Made by a program: the position numbers and the translations under genes
Shown: positions 32,474 through 43,498 of the stretch, piece by piece
How positions within the stretch are numbered: position 1 is the first letter of the stretch
How the letters are laid out: each line of letters starts with the position of its first letter
Assembly (NCBI GenBank): GCA_030035585.1
Contig: CM057462.1
Span: 68,482,734-68,546,733 of the forward strand
DNA from: Dugong dugon
Taxonomy: Eukaryota > Chordata > Mammalia > Sirenia > Dugongidae
Reading direction: 5' to 3'
DNA length: 64,000 nt
The notes under the pieces: model-generated
The model's input: the letters and a program-made list of their open reading frames with translations, nothing else
Databases searched by the model: none
What the model was told of the DNA's origin: nothing

Positions 32474-33388
32474 ATGTGGATGCCTCCAGAGCAGAACCAA
32501 AGCTGGGTTTCTGAATTTATCCTGCTTGGCTTTTCCAGTTACCCCACCTCCAACAGGATCCTCTTCATTGCCTGCCTTCTTCTGTACCTGAGCTCGATCC
32601 TGGGCAATGGACTTACCGTCACTCTGATCTGCCTGGACTCACGTCTCCACACTCCCATGTACTTCTTTCTCTGTATCCTCTCCCTATTGGACATGGGTTA
32701 TGTCACCACCACCATGCCCCAGACACTGGTGCAGCTTCTTGCTCATTCTCAGACCATCTTCTTTGCTGGCTGTTGGCTGCAGATGTATGTGTTTGGTGCT
32801 CTGGGCCTGACCGAGTGCATCTTCTTTGTGGTCCTGGCCTATGACCGATATGTGGCCATTTGCTACCCACTGCGTTATACTGTTATCCTCAGCTGGAGAG
32901 TGTGCGCACAACTGGCAGCTGGGACCTAGGCCTGTGGTTTCTTCTTCTCTCTGATTCACACCTCCCTCACCATGAGGCTGCCCTACTGTGGCCCCTCAGT
33001 ACGGAGTTTGGCTTGCATGGACACCCATTTGATTGAGATGGTGGACCTGGTCATCAGTGTGTTTGTGGTTGTTACTCCACTCTCCCTCGTTTTGGCCTCT
33101 TATATCCATATTGCCCTGGCCATTCTCAAGATCAAGTCCACCAGGGGCCGTTGCAAGGCCTTCTCCACCTGTGCTTCCCACCTGACTGTGGTCACACTCT
33201 TCTATGCTCCAGCCACCTACATCTACCTGAGGCCCAACTCCAGCTACTCCCCTGAACGTGACAAGAAGATTGCACTCTTTTACAGTGTCTTCACAGCTCT
33301 GCTTAATCCTGTTGTCTATAGTCTGAGAAACAAGGACATCAAGGGAGCTTTTCTCAAGGTGATAGGGTGTGGTAGGGTGGCCTGGTGA
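32474..33388 (+). pseudogene. Olfactory receptor pseudogene, class II, family 2-like
   Basis: Odorant-receptor GPCR remnant, single coding exon, start 'CTCACCATGTGG'. The order of OR hallmarks is complete: N-glycosylation site NQS near the N-terminus, 'FILLGFSS', 'GN' in TM1, 'LHTPMYFFL' (intracellular loop 1/TM2), 'AYDRYVAICYPLRY' after TM3, 'KAFSTCASHL' in TM6 and 'NPVVYSLRNKD' in TM7. Lesions: TAG at 32927-32929 where a conserved Trp (TGG) of TM4 is expected, and an in-frame loss of about 11 codons after 'RLPYCGP' (near 32990-32996). That loss removes the extracellular-loop-2 segment with the conserved Cys and NHFFCE-type motif. Otherwise the frame is kept, implying recent loss or mild decay. 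Paralogue of the pseudogene at 43499-44444. Exact subfamily not determined. Confidence 0.9.
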
Positions 33389-33519
33389 ACTGGGATCCAA
33401 AAGGGTCAGTATCTGTAATGTTTTCAACCAACATTGTACATTTGAACCAACGTAGTATTTGTCCAGTGGAACAAATGTGGTCCATGAAACCAACATGGCT
33501 GTACTCATCAACTTGCTAC

Positions 33520-33870
33520 ATTGTGGTGCAATAGCAAACATTTCCACAAACTCAGCAGTTTACAACAGTAAAGGTTCATGTATTACTCATGTTCCATATC
33601 AGTTATAGGTTGGCTGTGGCCTTCTTTAGGCTTGGATCCTGGCTGAAGAAGGAGCCCTACTTGGAATATGCCATTCTTGTGACAGAATGAAAGAAAAAAT
33701 AGCTAAAATAAATGAACACCTTTAAAACTTCTGCTCATGAGTGACACACATCTCTTTCATCACATCTTATTGGCCAAAGCAAGTCACATAGTCAACTCTG
33801 ATGGTAAAGGTGTAGGAAGTATTTTATTCCCACAGAGAATTAAAGCAGGTCACATGGCATTGTGCAGGGA
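33520..33870. repeat. Possible ancient DNA-transposon-like repeat
   Basis: 'TTCATGTATTACTCATGTTC', 'GTTGGCTGTGGCCTTC' and 'TTATTGGCCAAAGCAAGTCA' follow the order of a mammal-wide repeat I recognise but cannot name securely. No gene. The rest to 34150 shows nothing. Confidence 0.35.
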
Positions 33871-34149
33871 TGTACAGTCCTTCTATAGGGAGGGCAACAA
33901 ATTGTGGGTTAACAATTTAATTTACCGTAATGGCACAAGAACCAACGGAATGCATGTAAACAACATGAAACATGGTAAATTTAAGTGACATGGTATGGTA
34001 AAAGAAAACAGTGAAAGGCTAAGGTGATACATACTATCAGAGTGGTACATGTACACAGCAAATATCTGTAGCCAACTCTGAAAAGTAAACCACTGGTATA
34101 TGGAACCACTACAGTCCATGGGCTTGACTTGATGCATGCAACTAATTAG

Positions 34150-34310
34150 CTCATGGGGCTAATGTGATATAGTGTTGTGGAAAGAATACAGGACTTGACA
34201 TTAGTGACCTGGCCTCTAGTCCCAACCTTGTTAACTTGCTGTGTGACTTTGGGAAATTTACTTCCTTTTTCTGGACCTCCCTTTACTCATTTATAAATGA
34301 ACACCTTAAA
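34150..34310 (+). repeat. MIR SINE
   Basis: 'CTTGCTGTGTGACTTTGGGA' with 'CTCATTTATAAATGAACACC' matches MIR 5' half and core. Confidence 0.6.
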
Positions 34311-35080
34311 TTTAATGGTCTCTACGTCTTCTTGTGACTCTAAAATTCTATACCACAGTAGCTGGAGTGGGCACCACACATGAAATGCAAATGCAATAAG
34401 TTTGTGAAAGCCCTCTGTGAACCATAAGAAGAATAAGAAAACCATAGCAGAATAAGAGTTGCTGCTATATGCACTGCACATCTGTAAACCATAATGGGCA
34501 ACACACATAGCAGTGACTGTTATTATTTCAAGGGACCAAAATGACATAGAGGGCTCTCCAAGAATTGTGACACGGGGCCTCAGAGTTAGCCTGGTCATCC
34601 AGCTTTCTTCCAGGTGTCATTGGTAGCCCAGAGGCATTGGGGATAAACTATTTCAATTTCTGTATTTCTTGAGCATCCATTATGGCCCAGCTAGTACTAA
34701 GCCCTGTGGAAACCAAGAGAGATATGAGGAAGTATTTACAGTCATGAAATTACAATACCACAACCGAAGAAGATGCCACAGTGATCTGTGATGACCGCTA
34801 ACCTCATGGGAATAAGGTTCTTTCAGTGGGTGTCAGACGTGGAGAACCAGATTACCTCACTCCCATTCACTACTGTATACCTCAGCACTTTGTAAGCTCT
34901 TCAGAGCTTGGGGTCAGAGAAAGGAGGAGGGCCACCCAAGAAGACTAATATTATTTCCCCACAAAGGGAATGAGAGCTTAAAATATAAATTGAGTTTAGT
35001 CACTGAAAAACGAAGTAGCAAAACTCTGAAGAAAACAAATAGGCCTCTGTAATAGAGAAAAATGGAGGGAGGAAATCTAC
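34311..35080. other. Non-coding, no recognised element
   Basis: One unremarkable 103-codon minus frame (34287-34598) without domain or homologue that I recognise; no conserved signal seen. Confidence 0.45.
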
Positions 35081-36160
35081 TTACCAAAAGTGGACAGATA
35101 AGACCTTGGTGAAGAATTAAGATCTAACTGAGACCTGAAGATGAGAAGGAGCTAACCATGCATGGAGTCAGTACTAATATCAGTTGCTGTGGAGTCGACT
35201 CCAACTCATAGCAACCCCATGTGTGTCAGAGTAGCACTGTGCTCTATAGGATTTTCAATGACTAATTTTTTGGAAGTAGATCACCAGGACTTTCTTCTGA
35301 GGTACTTCTGGGTGGACTCAAACTGCTAATCTTTTGGTTCACAGCTGAGCACATTAACTGTTTGCACCACCCAGAGACTCCTGCAAAGAGCCAAGAGAAG
35401 GACATTTCAGGCAAGGGGATGCCAGATACAAAGGCCTCAAAACAGGAGAGGACTTTGCATTGTTTGAAAACCTGAAAGAAGGCTCATGTGGTAATAATAA
35501 AGCAAATAAGAGAGGGAGAGATAACATTGGAGTGGTAGTCAAAGGCCAGATCCTAAACAGCCCTATAGGAAGAGTTTACTTTATGCTAAGTGCAGTGAGA
35601 ATGCTTTGATTCTTATTGGGGAAGTGGCACCATTTTAGGGATGATGTGCTCCAGCATAGGTGTAACTTTAGAAGAGGGTGACTGGAAAGGGGGTGGGAGG
35701 AAAGGTCACTGAGAATGTCAGGGAACTCAGAGGTGAGACTAAACAACTTCCCTTCTATAGAGCTGCAGGGGATGTAGTCTCCCCAGGAAGAATTCCAGGT
35801 TGAAGGTATTGGGATGGGAGCTGCTGATTCTGTTGCTGGAGTTTAGATGAGCGAAGAGGGAGAACTGGGGAAGGGGAGGAGAAATAGGAAGTTAGGCCAA
35901 TAAAGGGATGAATAGAGAGATTAATAAGGAATTGGAGTCTGGAAATAATGAATTACTAGAGAGTTCTGAACTTCTGGTGGGATAGAGATTTCATCTACTA
36001 TGTTTGAGTGCAAATTTGGGCTTGGTGGTATGGTCCTGAAGCATTTACTCAGTGATGTAACAGGATAATAGATAGGTGAGTCTTGTGACTAAAGTGTGAT
36101 GAGGTGTTGTATCCCTTCTAGAATAGTTTATAATAGAGTTTGAAATTTAGGATGAGATTG
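35081..36160 (+). repeat. Ancient L2-like repeat, split by a SINE
   Basis: 'AACTGAGACCTGAAGATGAG' before and 'AGAGAAGGACATTTCAGGCA' after the SINE at 35178 are consecutive parts of the same old repeat. 'TGAAAGAAGGCTCATGTGGT' and 'GGCCAGATCCTAAACAGCCC' follow in order. Family assignment uncertain. Confidence 0.45.
35178..35385 (-). mobile_element. Afrotherian SINE variant with RTE-like 3' half
   Basis: 'GGAGTCGACTCCAACTCATA' then 'GCAACCCCATGTGTGTCAGA', 'GGAAGTAGATCACCAGGACT' and head 'GCACCACCCAGAGACTCC'. A different middle from the common SINE here, but the same 3'-end logic. Confidence 0.8.
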
Positions 36161-36436
36161 CATTTTATCTTGAAGGTATGAACAACGTATTTTTTTTAGC
36201 ACCAGGGATGAGGGATGAGATGGAGGGGAGATGAGAACACAGTATTTTCAGAAGTATGGCTTGGAGAAATTGATGTGAGGGGCTGGACTGAAGAAGAGCA
36301 CTTAGTGGAGACGCTAGACTTAGATGCTTCTGTCTCTGCTGAAAGAAGTCACAGTGCCTGTCCCCGTGACATTTGCAGTCCACAAACAAGCATAGTTCAC
36401 AGGAAGCAGATATGTACTTTAATTAAAAAAAAAAAA

Positions 36437-36602
36437 CAAAAATCACCAAACCCGTTGCCATTGAGTTGACTCCGACTCATAGCGACCCTATTGGACAGGG
36501 TAGAACTACCCCATAGAGTTTCCAAGGAGTGGCTGGTGGATTTGAACCGGGGACTTTCTGTAAGCAGCCAAGCTCTTAACCACTGCTCTACCAGGGCTCC
36601 AA
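36437..36602 (-). mobile_element. AfroSINE-type SINE, short form
   Basis: 'CCGTTGCCATTGAGTTGACT' to head 'CTGCTCTACCAGGGCTCC', preceded by an A-rich tract. Imperfect TSD ATATGTACTT / ATATACACTT around 36411 and 36604. Confidence 0.85.
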
Positions 36603-37015
36603 TATACACTTGTAGGGGTGGATTTAAAAAAAAAAAAATTGTCATTAAATAAATTTTCCATTGATTTAGATCTGTATGATTTTTCTGTTTTCTTTGCTTT
36701 ATTCCAATGTTTAAGTGAACAAAGAACATGGAGGCATATTGAGTAGTTAACTGCCTAAGTCTGGTGGGACACAGGTGAGCCATTTGAGGGAAGCAGTCTA
36801 GTACCTCTCCAGACTTTGTTCCATTTAATCCCGTTTCTCCATGATCTCAACATTTCATCATTAGCAGACTGGTAAGAGCACTCCACCATTTATTAGCTGT
36901 TTGTTCTTGTTCAAGAAACAGAAGTTCCCCAAGTCTCAATTTTCTCCCTTAAGAATGGAAATCTCCATTCTCAAAGGTTCTCCATTCTTAAAGTTCCATG
37001 AAAACAGGATATCTA
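36603..37015. other. Non-coding, no recognised element
   Basis: AT-rich; no element or exon identified. Confidence 0.45.
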
Positions 37016-37368
37016 AAAAATCACAATACTTTGCAGACGTCTATGCAAATAAATATGAAATAAATACAAAAACTAAGATGAAATGGATAGTTTCTTAGGG
37101 AAATACAGATTACCAATCTTAACCCCCTAAAGATAGAAAGTTTAAACAGACCAATTTTTATAGGAGAATACGAGAAAATTATTAAGAAATCACCCACTCT
37201 CCCACACACATACTCAACCAACCAATCAACCAAACAAAAAACAAGGTCCAGATAGTTTCACTGTGGAATTCTACCAAATCTTCAAAGTCCGTATAGTCCC
37301 TCTACCCTATAAATTGTTCCAGAGCATTGAAAATGAATGAAAACTTCCTAACCCCTTTTATTAGGAAC
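37016..37368 (+). mobile_element. Old L1 ORF2 fragment (plus)
   Basis: 'GATAGTTTCACTGTGGAATT' and 'CTACCAAATCTTCAAAGTCC' correspond to the L1 RT segment encoding a '[11 protein letters not shown]'-like motif; frames are degraded. Truncated at the RTE. Confidence 0.65.
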
Positions 37369-37575
37369 TGTTGTTGTTGTTAGGTGCCACCAAGTCATTT
37401 CCAACTCGTAGGTACCCTATACACAACAAAACAAAAGGCTGCCTGGCCCAGCACCATCTTCACAATTATTGTTATGTTTGAGCCCATTGTTGCAGCCACT
37501 GTATCAATCCATCTTATTGAGGGTTTTCTTCTTTTCCCTTGATCCTGTACTTTACACCACCAGGTCTTCTTTATC

Positions 37576-37620
37576 AAGAACCAAAAAACCAAAAACCAAA
37601 CCCATTGCCCTGTTCTTCTT
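37576..37620 (-). mobile_element. SINE tail scrap at RTE deletion junction
   Basis: 'AACCAAAAACCAAACCCATT' followed by GCC is the extreme 3' end of the common SINE; nothing else of the SINE remains. Confidence 0.5.
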
Positions 37621-37629
37621 TATATAGTC

Positions 37630-39832
37630 CAGCTTCTCAGATTATTTGCTCAGCATACAGACTGAATAAGTATGGTGAAAGGATACAACCCTGACGCACA
37701 CCTTTCCTGACTTGAAACCATAGTATCCCCTTGTTCTGTTCAAACAACTGCCTCTTGATCTATGTACAGGTTCCTCATGAGTACAGTTAAGTGTTCTGGA
37801 ATTCCCATTCTTCGCAATGTTATCCATAACTTGTCATGATCCATGCAGTCGAATGCCTTTGCATAGTCAATAAAACACAGGTAAACATCTTTTCTGGTAT
37901 TCTCTGCTTTCAGCCAAGATCCATCTGACATCAGCCATGATATCCCTCATTCCATGTCCTCTTCTGAACCTGGCTTGAATTTCTGGCAGTTCCCTGTCCA
38001 TGTACTGCTGCAATTGTTTTTTAATTATCTTCAGCAAAATTTTACTTGCGTGTGACAGAAATATTATTATTTGACATTTTACTCACGCTATTGGATCACC
38101 TTTCTTTGGAATGGGCACAAATATGGATTTCTTCCAGTTGGTTGGCCAGGTAGTTGTCTTCCAAATTTCTTGGCATAGACTAGTGAGCACCTCCAGTGCT
38201 GCATCTATTTGTTGAAACATCTAAGTTGGTATTCAGTCAATTCCTGGGGCCTTGTTTTTCACCAGTGCCTTTAGTGCAGCTTGGACTTCTTCCTTCAATA
38301 CCATTGTTTCTTGGTCATATACTACCTCCTGAAATGTTTGAACATCAACCAATTCTGTTTGGTATAGTGACTCTGTGCATCCCTTCCATCTTCTTTTGAT
38401 GCTTCCTGTGTCAATCAGTATGATTTTGCCCATGGAATCCTTCAATATTGCAACTTGAGGCTTGAATTTTTTCTTCAGTTCTTTCAGCTTGAGAAATGCT
38501 GAGTGTGTTCTTCCCTTTTGACTTTCTAATACCAGGTCTTTGCATATTTTTTAATAATACTTTGCTTTGTCTTCTCAAGCTGCCCGTTGAAATCTTCTGT
38601 TCAGCTCTTTTACTGCATCATTTCTTCCATTCGCTTTAGCCACTCTACATTCAAGAGCAAGTTTCAGAGTCTCTTCTGACATCCATTTTTGTCTTTTCTT
38701 TCTTTCTTGTCTTTTTAATGACCTTTTGCTTTCTTCATGTGTAATGTCCTTCATGTCATCCCATAGCTCATCTGGTCTTTGGTCATTAGTGTTCAATGCA
38801 TCAAATCTATCTTTGAGACGATCTTTAAATTCAGGTGGAATATACTCAAGGTTTTGGGCTCTTGTGGACTTGTTTTTTCTTCAGCTTGAATTTACATATG
38901 AGCAATTGATGGCCTGTTCCACAGTCGGTCCCTGGCCTTATTCTGACTGATATTGAGCTTCTCCATCAGATGTAGTCTTTACACAGTTGTGGTCAATTTG
39001 ATTCCTGTGTATTTCATCTGGCAAGGACCGTATGTATAGTCACCATTTATGTTGTTGAAAAAAGGTATTTGCACTGAATAAGTCTTTGGTCTTGCAAAAT
39101 TCCATCGTGGGATCTCCAGTGTCATTTCTATCATCAAGACCATATTTTCCAACTACCAATCCTTCTTCTTTGTTTCCAACTTTCACATTCCAATCTCCAG
39201 TAATTATCAATGCATCTTGATTGCATGTTTGATCAATTTCAGACAGCAGAAGATGGTAAAAATCTTCAGTTTCTTCATCTTTGGCATTAGTGGTTGGTGC
39301 ATAAATTTGAATAATAGTCATGTTAACTGGTCTCCCTTGTAGGCGTATGGATATTATTCTATCACTGACAGTGTTATACTTCAGGATAGATCTTGAAATG
39401 TTCTTCTTGATGATGAATGCAGTGCCATTCCTCTTCAATTTTTCATTCCTGGCATAGTAGACTGTATGATTATCCAATCCAAAATAGCCAATACCAGTCC
39501 ATTTCAGCTCACTAATGCCTAGGATATCCGTCTTTATGCATTCCATTTCATTTTTGATGATATTCCAATTTTCCTAGAGTCATACTTCATACATTCCATG
39601 TTCCGATTATTAATGGATGTTTGCAGCTGTTTATTCTCATTTTGAGTCGTGCTACACCAGCAATTGAAGGTCCTGAAAGCTTGACTCCGTCCATGTCATT
39701 AAGGTCGACTCTACTTTGAGGCGGCAGCTCTTCCACAGTTGTATTTTGAGTGCCTTCCAACCTGAGGGGCTCATCCTCTGGTACTGTATCAGGCAATGTT
39801 CCAGTGCTATTCATAAGGTTTTCACTTGGCAA
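37630..39832 (-). pseudogene. RTE ORF2 (APE endonuclease and RT), broken
   Basis: N-terminal pieces: 39587-39832 ends 'HPLIIGTWNV' (first endonuclease motif). 39040-39546 carries 'ILGISELKWTG', 'IIQIYAPTTNAKDEE' and 'LIITGDWNVKVG' (Asp/Asn catalytic motifs). RT pieces: 38233-38445 ('ALVNKAPGID'-type connector) and 37740-37931 ('FIDYAKAFDCMDHDKLW', fingers/palm). The YADD-containing and C-terminal parts fall in the internal deletion. Several frame changes and stops. Confidence 0.85.
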
Positions 39833-39990
39833 TTTTTTTAGCAGTAGATTGCCAGGTCCTTCTTCTTAGTCTGTCTTAGGTTGGAATTGCCACTGAAACT
39901 TTTCCATCATGGGTAATCCTGCTGGTATTTGAAATACTGATGGCTAGTCTTCAATGTATGCTCTTTGATGAATAACAGAATTCCTTCTAA

Positions 39991-40617
39991 CATTTCTCCT
40001 TTAAAGGGAACATGATGTTAAGCTTTCTCAGTAGAGAACGCTGGAGGGACAATGCAGGAGAACAACGTTTCCTTCAATTTCCGTGCAAGCCACTGGCTGC
40101 AATCTCCACAGTGCACCCTGTCCAGAGCCCCACACAGTCAGCCTCCTGTTGGATGCCCTCAGTAAGCCCCCCTATGACACGCGTGCGGCTCGTTGGTCTG
40201 GAAGATCACATACCTACCAGAGCTTCCTTCTGCAAGCCCCACACGCTATGAAGACATTATGGCCCCACTGGAGCCCAGTTTCCAACTGCACTTCCACGGT
40301 AATGGTTGCTGATTGCCTTTGCCTGCACACTGGAGGTTGCCTGTTGTTGGCATAGCATCTCCAGACCATCTCTGGCCTGGCTAAACCAGAGAATTCATCT
40401 CTGCTATCCATTGCCTGAACCACACTCTCTCCAAGAGGTCTGAACACCTTCCAAGTTTGCCCTTCCTTGAATACTCTCCCTTAGCCTTTGGTTACCATAT
40501 AGAGTTTCCTTACATTTATAGTTTCTCCTTTATTATAGTTAATACTTTCTTATATTAAACTTCCCCTGCTTAACCTACTTCATAATTTGTATCTTCTGAT
40601 TGGACCCAGACAACTAC
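39991..40617 (+). mobile_element. LTR-like sequence
   Basis: The right end '...CTGATTGGACCCAGACAACTACA' with 'TATTATAGTTAATACTTTCT' before it resembles the U5 end of mammalian LTRs of ERV type. The left boundary and TSD are not resolved because it abuts the degraded 5' end of the RTE. Short frames inside are not genes. Confidence 0.45.
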
Positions 40618-40624
40618 AGTCTAA

Positions 40625-40770
40625 CCTTTCAAAGTAGGTGTCATTATCTTCATTTTACTGAAGAGAAAGAATAAAACTCAGAAAACTAACGCTCAGAGTG
40701 GTTAGGGGATATATCCAAGGTTCCACAGCTAGTCAGTGGAGGAGCTGGGATTTCAACCTTGTTCTTTCTG
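40625..40770 (-). repeat. MIR SINE (minus)
   Basis: 'GTCATTATCTTCATTTTACT', 'GGTTCCACAGCTAGTCAGTG' and 'GAGCTGGGATTTCAACC' are reverse MIR. Confidence 0.75.
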
Positions 40771-41335
40771 TCCCATCTCTATCACCACCACTCAGATGTT
40801 CAATCCTGGACATCCATCTGAGCTGCTTCTCCTCCTCTTGCATCTTTTCTCTGAAAATGTGTTTCCTAAAATTATGGCATATCCCAAATCTCTTCACTGA
40901 ATATTTCCTTCACCTCTTTTCCAAAATCTGAATTTTCCCTAGAGAATTTTTCATAATCACCTAGAAATTTTTCCCACTCTGAAATCTAAATGTCCTGTAT
41001 CCCACTCTCTTCCAGCAACTCCTCCAGTCCTCTCCCATTTTACTCCAACCATACATATTCTCTGGTATAATCAAATCCCTTCATCCTTCTCCCACTGTAC
41101 CACTATTATCTCAATGAAGCCTGGCTAGCATGATCAACTCCTATAACATCTCTTCTACCCTTCTCTTTGTCCTTGTGATTTGGAGGCTTGGTGATTCTTG
41201 CCAGTTTTTCTGTGTGGCTCCTGCCAGTTCTCTCTCCCACTGCACCCAGTATCTTTACTTAAGCCCCCTTCCTTACCATTTTCCAAAACATGTTCATCAA
41301 ATGCTCTATAACCAGCTAAGCCAAATATTCTTTCT
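40771..41335. other. Non-coding, pyrimidine-rich
   Basis: CT-rich sequence with no recognisable element; short plus-strand frames here show no domain. Confidence 0.45.
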
Positions 41336-41347
41336 TATACTAGTTGT

Positions 41348-41545
41348 AGGAGCCTTGGTGGCATAGTGATTAAGTGCTTGGCTGCTAACTGAAAGGTAGG
41401 TGGTTCGAACCCACCAGCCACTCTGCAGGATAAAGATGTGGCAGTCTGCATCCATAAAGATTACAGCCTTGGAAATCCTATGGGGCAGTTCTACTTTGTC
41501 CTATAGGGTCAATATGAGTTGCAACTGACTCAACAGTGACAGTTT
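41348..41545 (+). mobile_element. AfroSINE-type SINE, long form, intact box B
   Basis: Box A 'TGGCATAGTGATTAAG' (41356-41371) and box B GGTTCGAACCC (41402-41412) are both visible; then 'GATAAAGATGTGGCAGTCTG' and the 3' half. Possible TSD CTAGTTGTA / CCAGTTATA flanking the SINE plus the following simple repeat. Confidence 0.9.
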
Positions 41546-41548
41546 TAT

Positions 41549-41553
41549 ATATA

Positions 41554-41602
<49 letters not shown>
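41549..41602. repeat. (TG)n/(TA)n microsatellite
   Basis: Short TG run followed by a longer TA run, at the 3' tail of the preceding SINE. Confidence 0.9.
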
Positions 41603-41604
<2 letters not shown>

Positions 41605-41609
41605 CAGTT

Positions 41610-42710
41610 ATAGTCATCATAGCTGTCATCGATACCACAATCATTATTTTCCTACTGAGTTTAAAGTACTTTTGTTGATGTCTGGTTGGACTGACTCTGT
41701 AACAGCTTCATTGCAATCATTACTGTTTTTTTGAGGGCTATTCATTAATGAGTGTTCAATAATTCTGATGTTACAGAGGTCTAATATTAATCACAAGGGG
41801 GCCTAATAATTTTTAAATTTCCTTTGTGTCCAAACAATAATCTGATAGTATTTCATCAAGGCAGTATTTCCTTGAATAACATGTTATTTGAGTTTATTGG
41901 GTGATTTGGACTTTCAAAGCCAAAGCCAAATTTGGAACAAGAAAGTCTGGCATGGTTCTATGAACTGTGGGATGTTAGAATGATGACATGGAGGATAATT
42001 TGAATGCCAGGAACCTCCCCTCCTGCTTGTTTTTCTCTGGTGGTGGAAACGGAGAGGGCAAAACTTGGAGGAGACAAGGGAGATTCTATGAACTTGGGCA
42101 GAAGCTCCTTGTGAAAGCTTCCCTCTCTGAGTTGGGCTTCACTGGAGTGTTGACTGCCTTTCTTGGCATTATAGATGCTGTGTGGTCAGCACAATTTTCT
42201 AAGATTCTGTGGAGCAACTTGCCTGTACACCTTCCAAGGTGCCAGGTACCCTAAGGGCCTGGGTGACAGCCATGGATGAAGGGTTCTGACACTGCTAAGA
42301 GACACCAGCACCATTATGATCTTAACCTCCTCCCTTTCCTCTCAACATTCTCGTGAATCAAGTACCCTATCAACATTATTACTCAATTCATATTTGAATA
42401 AATGGTTGTTAAAGTTCTACCATGTGGAGATATTGATGAAGATATCTTTCAGGAGTGCTGGCTGACTGTAAGCAGGGTCTCTTCATGTAACATCTCAGAA
42501 ATTTGGCAGACTCAAATTTCATGAGCCTCTTGGTGACAGACGCAGGCTGACTAAATCCATACTAGACTGAAGTATAAAAAAAAAAACAATTATTTGTTAA
42601 TGTTATCTATCCCTTTCTAGTGATCAGAAAGGCTCCTTTATCTACGTTGAAACAGGCTCAGATGTCTCCTTGGTAACTGTGGCATTAGGACAGAGAAATA
42701 GAATATAATA
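41610..42710. other. Non-coding, no recognised element
   Basis: An 88-codon plus frame at 41988-42254 has no domain I recognise and no splice context; likely chance. Confidence 0.45.
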
Positions 42711-42714
42711 GGAA

Positions 42715-42850
42715 GAACAGCAAAAGCAATGTGTTAAGCACTGTTTTAGGAACTTTATCCACATTAACTTTTTACAACAATCCTACAAGGTGGTGATTTG
42801 CTGTTATTATCATTATCTCCATTTTACAGATGAAGAAACAGTATGGTTCC
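42715..42850 (-). repeat. MIR SINE (minus)
   Basis: 'GTGTTAAGCACTGTTTTAGG', 'TATTATCATTATCTCCATTT' and 'TACAGATGAAGAAACAG' are reverse MIR. Confidence 0.8.
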
Positions 42851-43490
42851 AAAATATGGGTCCTTAACTACAATGACATGGTTTGGGGGATATTTCATCT
42901 GTGTACTAAGAGATCCCTCAAAATATTTCTTCCCCACAGCAGGGGCTCACCCCTCCAAGGATCAGATGGTTCACACACACTGGGACCTATGCTTCTCTGG
43001 AAAGTCCTGGGTGGCAACTAACAAATTTCTATTCCTGAAGTCACCTTTCCTTTCTCCTGAGACTGTTTCTTTAGACCTTTTCATGGTTCTGATGGAGATA
43101 AAAATAAGATCACTGATCTGGGGGCCTGGGAGTCATCTTGTCCTGTCTATTCTAAATTGTTTTAATGGGCTCAATACTCATGCACTCAGTCACTCAATCT
43201 GCAAATGTTAATGATGCTTTGTGCCAAGCCCTTTGCTGGGCCCTCAGGAAGCAGGGATGAATCAGACACAGGCCCCACCTTGGCACCCCACCCAAAGTTG
43301 GGTCTCTTGGTGTCTGAGGACTGCCTAGCTGTTGGCACCATCATCAGGTCCAACACCACATATCTTCACACATCATATCACTGAAACCAACCAGTCAAAG
43401 ATTGTTGCCTGTCCATCGGGTGATGGGAGGGAGGAGTGTGGAAGGACCACATAAGCCGTAGCTTCAGGTTCAGTAGTGGCCTTCTATGCT
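42851..43490. other. Non-coding flank of OR pseudogene
   Basis: No gene; 43215-43270 ('TTTGTGCCAAGCCCTTTGCT') may be a small L2/MIR scrap. Confidence 0.45.
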
Positions 43491-43498
43491 GCAGTGAC

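Larger units (their letters stand above)
37372..39990 (-). mobile_element. Long RTE-class LINE, internally deleted
   Basis: The 3' end at 37372 carries the (GTT)n-type tail. 3' text to about 37575 matches 19990-20175, then it jumps to text equivalent to 20825 onward. The jump loses about 650 bp of RT C-terminus, with a SINE-tail scrap at 37576-37620. 37630-39850 then runs through RT, connector and endonuclease to near the protein N-terminus. The 5' boundary is not exact. The longest RTE in the window, but non-functional. Confidence 0.85.

Noticed and set aside
32996..33547. 183-codon minus-strand frame
   Set aside because: Antisense shadow of the OR pseudogene; the real signal is on the plus strand with all OR motifs in order.
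41348..41420. Possible tRNA gene (box A and intact box B)
   Set aside because: It is the head of a SINE; it lacks a foldable acceptor stem and is followed by the SINE body.
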